Origin: Alligator mississippiensis
Taxonomy: Eukaryota > Chordata > Crocodylia > Alligatoridae
Assembly (NCBI RefSeq): GCF_030867095.1
Contig: NC_081824.1
Location: 304,312,956 to 304,376,955 of the forward strand
Direction: 5' to 3'
Length of the DNA stretch: 64,000 bases
In this document: in pieces, positions 56,501 to 64,000 of the stretch
How the letters are laid out: each line of letters starts with the position of its first letter
Numbering within the stretch: the first letter of the stretch is position 1
Notes under the pieces: model-generated
Seen by the model: only the letters and a program-made list of their open reading frames with translations
What the model was told of the DNA's origin: nothing
Databases searched by the model: none
Program-made: the position numbers and the translations under genes

Positions 56501-59500
56501 GCCAACGAGAGGCAAAGCGCTGCTTGACCTGGTGCTGGCTACTGGGGAGGACCTAGTCGGCAACCTAGTGATCGATGGGAAGCTGGGTGACAGCGACCAC
56601 GAGCTGATCACCTTCACCATCCGCCGAAAAGCTGGCAAGTCAGTCAGCAACACGCAAGTCCTTGACTTCAGGAAGGCCGACTTTGACAAGCTCAGGAGGC
56701 TTGTCAGTGAGGCCCTAAGGGACTGTGACCGCAGGGAGAGGGGAGTTCAAGAAGAGTGGTTGCTCCTCAAGGGAGCGATCCTCAATGCACAAACTAAGTC
56801 TATTCCATCTCGGAGGAAAGGCAGCAAGAGGGCACAGCAGCCCCCCTGGCTCTCCAGGGACCTGGCAGACCTCCTGAGGCTAAAAAGAAAGGTCTACAAA
56901 GGATGGAGGATGGGAGTCACCTCCAAGGAGGATTATTCTGCACTGGTCCGGTCCTGTAGGGAGCAGACCAGGAAAGCCAAGGCTGCAACTGAACTCCAGC
57001 TAGCTTTGAGCATCAAGGACAATAAAAAGTCCTTTTTCAGATATGTGGGGAGCCGGAGGAAAAGCAGGGGCAACGTTGGACCCCTGCTGAACCAGATGGG
57101 GCAACTGACAACTGACGCCCAGGAAAAAGCCAACCTATTAAATAGGTACTTTGTGTCGGTCTTTCATCAGCCCCATGGGACGCCCGTGCCCGCTACAGGG
57201 CCGGGAAGTCCGGGTGAGGGTGATCCCCTGCCCTCCATTAATGCTGACTTTGTGAAGGAACATCTTGAGAAGCTGGATACCTTCAAGTCAGCCAGCCCTG
57301 ACAATCTTCACCGCAGGGTACTCAAGGAGCTGGCGAGCATCATAGCCCAGCCTCTAGCGCGGATCTTTGAAAACTCTTGGCGCTCTGGTGTAGTGCCCGA
57401 AGACTGGAAGAAGGCCAACGTGGTGCCTATCTTCAAGAAAGGGAGGAAAGTGGATCCGGCTAACTATAGGCCCATCAGCCTGACTTCTATCCCGGGGAAG
57501 ATCTTAGAAAAGTTTATTAAGGAGGCCATCCTTAATGGACTGGCCGACGCCAACATCTTAAGGGATAGCCAGCACGGGTTTGTTGCGGGTAGGTCTTGCT
57601 TGACCAATCTCATTTCCTTCTACGACCAGGTGACCTATCACCTGGACAAGGGAGATGAGATTGATGTCATATATCTTGACTTCAAAAAAGCCTTCGATCT
57701 GGTGTCCCATGATCGTCTCTTGGAGAAACTGGCCAATTGTCGCCTTGGGTCCCCCACGATCCACTGGCTGGAAAATTGGCTCCGGGGTCGGACCCAGAGG
57801 GTAGTAATTGATGGAAGTCACTCATCGTGGTGTCCTGTGACCAGTGGGGTCCCCCAGGGCTCTGTCCTTGGACCCATACTGTTCAACATCTTCATTAACG
57901 ATGTGGACACTGGAGTCAGAAGCGGACTGGCCAAGTTCGCCGATGACACCAAACTTTGGGGCAAAGCATCCACGCCAGAAGACAGGCGGATGATCCAGGC
58001 TGACCTGGACAGGCTCAGCAAGTGGGCGGATGAGAATCTGATGGTGTTCAACGCCGATAAATGCAAGGTTCTCCACCTTGGGGAAAAAAAACCCGCAGCA
58101 TCCTTATAGGCTCGGCAGTGCTATGTTGGTTAGCACTATAGAAGAAAGAGACTTGGGGGTCATCACTGACCACAAGATAAACATGAGCCTGCAATGCGAT
58201 GCTGCGGCTAGTAAAGCGACCAAAACGCTGGCTTGCATCCATAGATGCTTCTCAAGCAAATCCCGGGACGTCATTCTCCCCCTGTACTTGGCCTTAGTGA
58301 GGCCGCAGCTGGAGTACTGCGTCCAGTTTTGGGCTCCACAATTCAAAAAGGATGTGGAGAAGCTTGAGAGAGTCCAGAGAAGAGCCACGCGCATGATCAG
58401 AGGTCAGGGAAGCAGACCCTACGATGACAGGCTGAGAGCCCTGGGGCTCTTTAGCCTAGAAAAGCGCAGGCTCAGGGGTGATCTGATGGCCACCTACAAG
58501 TTTATCAGGGGTGACCACCAGTATCTAGGGGAACGTTTGTTCACCAGAGCGCCCCAAGGGATGACGAGGACGAATGGTCACAAACTGCTACAAAATCGTT
58601 TCAGGCTGGACATAAGGAAGAATTTCTTTACTGTCCGAGCCCCCAAGGTCTGGAACAGCCTGCCACCGGAGGTTGTTCAAGCGCCTTCATTGAACACCTT
58701 CAAGATGAAACTGGATGCTTATCTTGCTGGGATCCTATGACCCCAGCTGACATCCTGCCCTTTGGGCGGGGGGCTGGACTCGATGATCTTCCGAGGTCCC
58801 TTCCAGCCCTAATGTCTATGAAATCTATGAAATCTATGAAACATTTATAAAAAATTGTTACAATTTTCTAGGTATAGAATGTAATTATTGGAGTTTTGCC
58901 TTGAATTTGTCCCCTTCCCTCTGCTACACCAAGGAAAACAAATCTGGGGGGGGAGGTTGGGTAGCCTCCCCCCCTACTTACTATCAGACGTTGCTCTCCA
59001 TGAGCACATGGAAGTGAGGAGCAAATTTGATCTTGAAATAAACAATTTACCATATAGGCAAATTACTACAGGTACCCATAGGCTTAGGTCATCAAAAATT
59101 GATGCATTTTATCATTTTTGAAACTGTTGCAGGTTTTAGCAAAAATACTCCATAAATACACTTTAAAACAGCATTTGTACAGCCACTTTATATATAGTAC
59201 AAACTATGCATCACATCAGTCCAAAGCCAAAAGGCTCACAATTCACCATATAGTTCAAGGGAAGTATATACGTACTTATGTTTGATATGCAAGGGTTGAT
59301 GAGCACATAATAGTTCAGAATCTGAAAGCCTGTTAAAAACAACTTCCCTTCTTCCATTTAAACCACATCTCCCACAGAGATCCCTCTCCCCAGCTAAAAA
59401 AAAGGGCACAAGTTCAATGCTCACACTGGAGCAAAGCAGGCCAGACCACTGCCTTCTCTTGGAAGATTTTTCAAGGTAATTCCAGGCAGTTACTGAAATC

Positions 59501-62500
59501 AGAATCCTCCCAAACTCTGAAGGGAATGGCTTTTGGGTCTCCTCCCATAACCTCTTAACTGCAATCAGTTTTCATTCCACAAGCCTCTTGCTATCCCAGG
59601 CTATTTTGAATGTTCTCTATTAATATTTTTCAAAATGCTGTTTCAAATGATTTACTAAAATACAGTCACTGACATATTTCCATGCCCAAACTATCAAAAC
59701 AGTATTATATCAAAAGGTGGCCAAATTTATCAGCCTAATTACATTTATTCTAACTTGTACCCCTTCTTCTACTACATGTTGGCTGACTGGCCTCAGATCA
59801 TGAGCACTACGAGGCAGGGACTATTCACCTCTTTTATGTCTGACCAGTGTTTTGCACTTTTAAAGCTTACCAGAAACAGTCAAGTATATTTTACAGAAGT
59901 ACAAGACAACAATATATAAAGGAAGCAGTTCAACATTTTTAACAATACTATTTTAAAGTCTTAGTTCTCATCTACTGAGATAATGTTTCACACTAGTTGA
60001 TATTTGTTCATTTCCTATGAAGCGTGCATCCCTCCCAATTTAATGCTTCATCTGTGTCCAAGCAGCAGTCTTCTCCACATACCACTTACCTGACCACTAG
60101 CAACAACAATGCTGTTAAACAGAACACCACTTTATTGGGATATTTTCAAGGAACCCGTCTGGCTTAGTAAGTGAATACCAAAGACTGTAGTATTAGCAAA
60201 AGTTCCACTTGCATGGGGAAGCATTTATAGCACGAAGGGACTGAGTGGCATTCTGCCATTTATGTAAAAGAGTGAAATTTTAAGCTTGAATATTAAATAC
60301 AGAAGTTTCTTAGTAATTTATAAGTAAGATAAAAAGGAACATAAATGTTACCCTAGTATTTTGATCAGTAAATAGACTTTAAATAAATAATTTACAAAAG
60401 GACTTGAATTGATCGGTAGAGCCATCGGGGAAAAAGCTGTCCAACAGAGAAGTCTACAAATTAGAAGAGGAAAGGATTATATTGAATGACAAAAAAAATC
60501 CACTAACCTGTGAGTTTGCCAAGAGTCCTCAATTAACAAGATTTGTAAAAGCAGATCCAAATAAGGTCGAAGTTCATAAGTATATGAATATGCAACCTTA
60601 AATGAGGTTAAAAAGCAGTGATAATTATGCTCAAGTATTCCTTTAATACACACAGATTATTTCTTAACATTAGTTAAGATTCAGTTAGTGTAAATCTGAA
60701 ACAATTACACTGCTCATGTAAAAACATGTATATGCTACTTCAGTTTCAGGGAAAAAAGTTTAAGAGGTATAACAAGTCAGTTTTATATTGGGGAAGGACA
60801 ACATCTCTGGGATGTTAAGACTAAGCCTCAAGGAGATGGCTCTCCATGCAGATTTTGAGGTCTGAAATTATAAAATGAAAAAAGGTATAAATAGGGAAAA
60901 TTTGCTTTGTTGTTACTCCAAAGGTATCTTTTGGATGCATTCTCACTTTTGAACCTTTGCTTCCTAGTATGCTTTAACAAAACTTCCTTGAGTTCCAAGA
61001 AACGTTGATCCCTTGTAGTGGGTAGCTGTGTAGAGCATGAAGCAAGTTTTTTAGACTTAGTCCTTCAGGTAATGGTGCTTCCCACTTAATTAAGTAGGGT
61101 CAACTTTCTAAGGACCATAGTCGCTCCAAATGTTATCACCTTCTCCTTAGACCTTTTGGCACTAGACATATAGGGAAGGTTCTCAATGGAATAAGCTTGC
61201 CTGTCAAAAGCAAACTACTAGTAAAGGTAACCAGTGAGACTGTCCAGGGGAAGTGCCTAGTAGGTGAACAGGGGTAAACTGCTTCATATGGCTGAAACCT
61301 ATGGACTAGAAATAATTAAAATAGATGAAACAACAGAAATAGTACCAATAACTTATTTGGTGATGGTGGCTGGAATGTTGAAGGAGATGTATTTGTAGTA
61401 TGTGAGGGAAGGCACGCAAAGGCCGGAAGGATCTGGCTTACACCCAACTATCATCATCCTCAGGATTACTAATTTATAAAAATAACATGAAACTTGGATC
61501 TAAGAGCAAGAGTCCCGACAGAATACATCTTAAGGAAGTTTACCTAACGTTAGACCTGTACAATTTCTCATACAAGTATCATTTATATGCACGATGAACA
61601 TTTTTACACTTCTATACACACTCATCCTTCTCCACCTTTTTTTTTTTTTTTTTTTTTTTTTACCTGCCAGAGAAGTTCACTGAGGACAGTTGAAGAGAAC
61701 TGAGGATTCTCCCAACAGCAAAAACGAAGCAATTTGATGGTCTCTTCTGAATTACTGCAGTCTTCAATAATCTTCTTCACGTAACTGGTTCGTACAAACA
61801 GAATGTCTGCCACATTCTGCTGAAGTGCCATTATAGGTTGTGATAAATTAGGATCACCATATGGGTTGGCAAGTGGGGGATTACCTAGAAGAAGCAGGTA
61901 TTACTGATGAAATAAATTAAAAACTTCCAGGATTAACAACTGATACACATGAAGAGATGAACTCATAGCAAACTACTTCAGCTATAAAAAAAGCTCTCTA
62001 GTCTAAAATAGCTAGACTTTATGATACTGAATGTGGCAACATGGAACCTGACAGCCACATTTCCTGTCTAAATGACATTAACATAACTATGATTGGTATA
62101 GGCATGAGAGCTGAAGCTACCTTGCTATGCAAGAGGTAGCTGCTGGCAGGGTTTCCCAGTAAGGTCACTTTAACTTTAGAATGTACTTGCTTCTCTTTCC
62201 ATCCAGATTTTGAATGACTATCTGAAATCGTCCATATAGGCTGAGCTTTAGACCATGCTTTAGTAAAGAGAAAGGTTGTTACTGTTTCTTTGAAGCAGGA
62301 CAGTATTTTAAAATTATACTGAAAGGCATCAAGACCTTGAGGCAGGCATTTTTGTTTGTTTATTTTTATTTCAGCATATTCACTATACCATAGCTATTGA
62401 CTTACATTTTGAATGAACCACATACAAATAATGATTTCTAGTACACTATGGATAGAGTGAATTCCATGTTTATTCATATATCATATACCCCTGAATAAAG

Positions 62501-63635
62501 ACATGCACCTTATTTTGGGGAAACAGAATAAAGAAAACCTTTTTTTCAGTCTTACCTGCCATAGCAATGGCTCACCATAGCTGAACACTGGTTTGCATAG
62601 GGCAAGGCAGAGTCCACTCATCAGTACTGGTTTCCTCTTCCTTGCTGCTCAGCCAAAAGCTAACGGTTTAACTCTTTCACAGCCACTACCAAATTGGCAG
62701 CAGCTTCTAGTTGTTCAGCCAATGCCTACTGCCAATTTGGCAGTGGCTGTGAGAGGGTTAAACCTCCAGCTGTGGAGATCCAAGAGCAAGTGAAGCTGAT
62801 GAATGGACTTTGCTCCATGCATCTCAGCAGAGTCCCTGGCAGTCATTCCAGAGTGGAAATCAGATTCCTCACTTAAAATATGCACCCTAATTTTGGTTGA
62901 TTAAGTTTCCTTTAAAAGGTGCGGGGGGCAAATGCAATCATATGCAACTATTAAGACTGCTTTAACACTGCGAAGATATATTAACAAAAATAGATTAAGT
63001 AAAAGCACAACAAGTAACACATACTGAGAACAAAAACAACTGAAGTTAAAGCCTGCCAAATCTTCTGGAGCTTAGAATTTATAAAATAAAAAGATATGAT
63101 TTCCTTCTCTGGTATGCCAGCTCAAACCCATTAACTGCAAAGACTATAAACCAAATTATCCTGATTTAAAACATCACATTACTATAGGTTTTGCTGTTCT
63201 CAGTTTCTCTACAAATTCCTAATTGCATTCTTCCCAAATTCCTGAATTATTTAGTAAGTTTCATATCTCAAGATAAAATTTGGCCACTACCTCACTCTAG
63301 GATCAGGAAAAAAAGTTGCTGGAAAATAAAGTGCTAAGCTAAATTTAATGGACATCAAAGATTACATAAAACAAGTACCCAACACTATTTACCAATGTGC
63401 AGACAAGATGTTCAACTAATTTAAGAAAAACTTGTAAAATTCACTATACCATTGATAGAAGACTGCATGCGTGATGACACATTGCAACAGCGGATTAGTT
63501 GTGACACTACAGTATACAATTTGCCCAGTTCAGCATACTGATACTTAATTGGAGGACCTGGGCCTTCATCCAGAGCCACAAGCATGAATGTTGCAGGTAC
63601 ATTTAATTTCAGAAGCTGTGTCTTCTCTGCTACAC
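47390..63635 (-). CDS. USP9X: USP9X, C-terminal part (last seven coding exons)
   Basis: USP9X is a very large (about 2,550 residue) ubiquitin-specific cysteine protease. It removes ubiquitin from many signalling and trafficking proteins in the cytoplasm. Seven exons on the - strand (63635-63450, 61884-61664, 60596-60508, 50784-50628, 50222-50010, 49460-49365, 47524-47390) join in frame to 364 residues and a TAG stop. Recognisable stretches are [78 protein letters not shown]-like sequence and [20 protein letters not shown]. The part shown lies downstream of the peptidase domain, so the catalytic Cys and His are outside the window. The end is an acidic, Pro/Gln-rich, probably disordered tail ([12 protein letters not shown] to EVPPPQTKD). 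No break was seen. USP9Y is a mammalian Y copy, so USP9X is the right name outside mammals. Confidence 0.96.
48930..49016. repeat. Short hAT-like fragment in a USP9X intron
   Basis: CAGTGGTTCTCAAATCGGGG at the left and GGCTGAGAAACAGTG at the right look like hAT termini, only 87 bp apart. No target duplication is evident. Confidence 0.45.
49365..49460 (-). CDS. USP9X: USP9X exon (2nd from last)
   Basis: A 96-base exon, phase 0 at both ends, encodes the acidic and Pro-rich [18 protein letters not shown] and [12 protein letters not shown]. Confidence 0.94.
50010..50222 (-). CDS. USP9X: USP9X exon (3rd from last)
   Basis: It follows ATTTGCAG and reads [20 protein letters not shown] through [12 protein letters not shown]-like sequence (here [12 protein letters not shown]). 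It is 213 bases, phase 0 at both ends, with donor GTAAAG. Confidence 0.96.
50628..50784 (-). CDS. USP9X: USP9X exon (4th from last)
   Basis: It supplies the last base of the Arg codon, then [17 protein letters not shown] through [10 protein letters not shown]. It ends in phase 0 at a GTGATA donor. It is separated from the previous exon by the 9.7-kb intron that holds the CR1 element. Confidence 0.95.
53945..54014. repeat. Possible DNA transposon end next to CR1
   Basis: Text such as TTTACTCAAATCCAAGATGA and TATAAGATGACCCCCC resembles termini of short DNA elements common in vertebrates. Sequence just beyond the CR1 3' end (58895-58960) might be the other half. The evidence is weak. Confidence 0.3.
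54015..54159 (+). repeat. CR1 5' direct repeat, copy 1
   Basis: About 144 bp starting TGACCCCCAGCGCAGCCGGG match 54431-54575 with five visible differences. The offset is 416 bp, so the 5' end of the element looks like a repeated unit followed by a partial second unit. Confidence 0.9.
54281..54303 (+). promoter_or_regulatory. NRF1-like palindrome and TATA-like box in the CR1 5' region
   Basis: TGCGCATGCGCGCA (54281-54294) contains the NRF1 core palindrome and is followed two bases later by TTTAAAAG (54296-54303). It lies between the two direct repeats and could be the internal promoter of the CR1. Function is inferred. Confidence 0.5.
54431..54575 (+). repeat. CR1 5' direct repeat, copy 2
   Basis: This second copy of the 144-bp block leads into the ORF1 region. 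Copy 1 instead leads into about 270 bp of unique GC-rich DNA with an NRF1-like site. Confidence 0.9.
54730..55827 (+). CDS. CR1 ORF1 protein with SGNH esterase domain
   Basis: I chose the ATG at 54730 ([13 protein letters not shown]), giving 365 residues. The frame is open from an ATG at 54490, but the extra 80 residues fall in the duplicated 5' region. A CxxC-bearing part and a short helical stretch ([18 protein letters not shown]) come first, then a Pro/Ala-rich linker. The esterase runs from about residue 196: GDSLL with Ser203, GTND at 255-258 and DGLHLS with Asp340 and His343. These are the SGNH blocks I, III and V, so the triad appears complete. In CR1 this protein is thought to bind RNA and perhaps lipid during retrotransposition. 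No break was seen. Confidence 0.9.
   Translation: MTRMGTRRTPRVPSGSAAPPSGTSETATQTEPLVLGSMQMEPLALGCGGCLSLFQALGPGSMATSPCGVCSLLGSLVRQLEELQATVHRLRAIRDCEQQIDSYCQALLPGEAEGRSQSPSRPEEDSGTSCCVQPGAWTKVVKGPKARRTKAPPPPQLSNRYAPLAAPAEPAELPAPTGNMGPSAAPAPALPKTKRKVFVVGDSLLRGTEGPICHPDPLARQVCCFPGARIRDIAERIPKLLKPTDHYPMLLIHVGTNDTARSTPSQVMRRYRDLGAGLKGLGAQVVFSSILPVSGYGLRRDRRIYVVNQRLRRWCRQEGFGFHDHSPLFGERGSELLGRDGLHLSPLGRRLFSARLADLLHRALN
55944..58740 (+). pseudogene. CR1 ORF2, endonuclease and reverse transcriptase, one frameshift
   Basis: The first frame (55944-58109) encodes 721 residues. An APE-type endonuclease carries NARS, TETWW (Glu44), GDFN (149-152) and SDHE (217-219). The reverse transcriptase carries [21 protein letters not shown] (about 577-585), [10 protein letters not shown] and the catalytic FADD (665-668). 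The C-terminal part ([12 protein letters not shown] through [10 protein letters not shown], to 58740) lies in another frame. The shift falls near an eight-base A run at about 58084-58091. Apart from this one event the protein, about 930 residues, looks intact. The A run makes a sequencing or assembly slip possible. Confidence 0.9.
60508..60596 (-). CDS. USP9X: USP9X exon (5th from last)
   Basis: An 89-base exon reads [18 protein letters not shown] to EDSWQTH plus two bases of an Arg codon. The acceptor is ATTTAAG, a weaker AAG type with a modest pyrimidine tract. The donor is GTTAGT. Confidence 0.93.
61637..61661 (+). repeat. T25 homopolymer at a USP9X splice donor
   Basis: On the USP9X sense strand this is an A run that begins at intron position +3, directly after GT and abutting the CAG exon end. 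Confidence 0.9.
61664..61884 (-). CDS. USP9X: USP9X exon (6th from last)
   Basis: It follows the acceptor TTCTAG and completes a Gly codon. It reads [15 protein letters not shown] through [11 protein letters not shown] and ends in phase 0. Its donor is GTA followed at once by a 25-base A run on the sense strand (61637-61661), which is unusual. Confidence 0.95.
62478..62905. mobile_element. Probable non-autonomous DNA element with central hairpin
   Basis: Flanking words (GACATGCACCTTATTTTGGGG-like at the left, ATATGCACCCTAATTTTGG at the right) resemble one repeat family. In the middle, two 36-base arms (62665-62700 and 62729-62764) are inverted with three mismatches. It lies in a USP9X intron. 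Confidence 0.5.
62665..62764. repeat. 36-bp inverted repeat, 28-base loop
   Basis: GGTTTAACTCTTTCACAGCC at the left pairs with GGCTGTGAGAGGGTTAAACC at the right, 33 of 36 positions. In USP9X pre-mRNA this would form a stable hairpin. Confidence 0.85.
63450..63635 (-). CDS. USP9X: USP9X exon (7th from last)
   Basis: It is bounded by acceptor CCAAAG and donor GTATAG. It begins with two bases of a split codon, reads [19 protein letters not shown] through [14 protein letters not shown], and leaves one base (G) for the next exon. It is the most 5' USP9X exon in the window; the rest of the gene lies beyond 64000. Confidence 0.94.
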
Positions 63636-64000
63636 CTTTGGAGGGGAGAAATAATACATCCTGTGATTAGAACTGACAGCACTGTTTTATAAGCTTACTT
63701 TTCTCAATTACACTTTGGTATAATTGAAAAATACCAAATTCTTCCATTGCTAGCTCTCATTTTGATTTCTTATTTACACTTTCCTATCAGGAAAAAATAA
63801 AATGGTTAAGTCTAACATATTAAAATCAGGTCAGGTTTCACTTGAAAATTGCATACGTCAGAATTAAAAAGGAAGCCATTTCCCACAGTGTTCACATAAG
63901 CCACCAGAACATTTTCCTTTCTGGATCCTGACTTCTTCCCTAGTCAGATATTATTGCTATGTGCCAAGCAATAATGAAAAAGCAGTACAAAAAGAGAAAT

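Larger units (their letters stand above)
54015..58842 (+). mobile_element. Near-full-length CR1 LINE in a USP9X intron
   Basis: The 4.8-kb element has a GC-rich 5' region, ORF1 with an SGNH esterase, ORF2 with an endonuclease and reverse transcriptase, and a 3' end of short repeats (ATGAAATCT units) with no long A tail, all typical of CR1. It lies antisense to USP9X within the intron at 50785-60507. Most CR1 copies are cut short at the 5' end, so this length is rare. The long open frames suggest recent insertion. It sits beside a sequence (53950-54014) that resembles one end of a DNA transposon, so the target may have been an older repeat. Confidence 0.95.
50785..60507 (-). other. Large USP9X intron
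   Basis: Exon junctions on both sides join in frame (QTH-R-IHNAL), so no coding exon is missing. The intron holds the CR1 (54015-58842). The remaining parts (50785-53945 and 58843-60507) are AT-rich, with no gene I can recognise. The ORFs there have no family resemblance. Confidence 0.85.

Noticed and set aside
47390-63635. Assignment to USP9Y or another USP
   Set aside because: All seven exons give the USP9X-type C-terminus in frame. USP9Y is a mammalian Y-linked copy, and other large USPs lack these tail sequences.

Overview
The window is vertebrate nuclear DNA, most likely from a sauropsid such as a crocodilian or turtle. That reading rests on the mix of repeats: a young CR1 LINE, many CR1 3' tails, many small hAT-type DNA elements, MITE-like foldbacks and a DIRS/Gypsy-like fossil. 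Two host genes can be read with confidence: a complete RPL8 gene on the + strand and the 3' end of USP9X on the - strand. They are transcribed toward each other.

Layout. 1-5 kb: an old LINE on the - strand, split by a 1.67-kb foldback element (2114-3785). 5-26 kb: gene-poor DNA carrying hAT elements, MITEs, CR1 tails and a DIRS/Gypsy-like fossil (about 10.84-14.94 kb). 26.0-26.8 kb: a CpG-rich promoter with an NRF1-like site, two perfect CRE octamers, an ETS site and a 5'TOP start. 26.3-32 kb: RPL8, one non-coding and five coding exons, 257 residues, no disruption, with three small repeat elements in its introns. 32-47.4 kb: the intergenic stretch, part of which must be the USP9X 3'UTR. 47.4-63.6 kb: the last seven coding exons of USP9X, encoding the final 364 residues. 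Its 9.7-kb intron holds a CR1 LINE inserted in antisense (54015-58842). This CR1 has an intact ORF1 (SGNH esterase), an almost intact ORF2 (endonuclease plus reverse transcriptase, one frameshift) and a duplicated 144-bp block in its 5' region.

RPL8 is a structural protein of the 60S ribosomal subunit and USP9X is a large deubiquitinase; nothing suggests a shared pathway. The most interesting material is in the mobile DNA. Six hAT elements have 8-bp target duplications with a central TA (Buster type). The foldback element instead has the T2/A7 pattern (Ac type). The CR1 5' region looks like a two-unit, monomer-type promoter with an NRF1-like palindrome. I found no tRNA, rRNA or CRISPR array. 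All repeat family names come from pattern recognition, without a library search.
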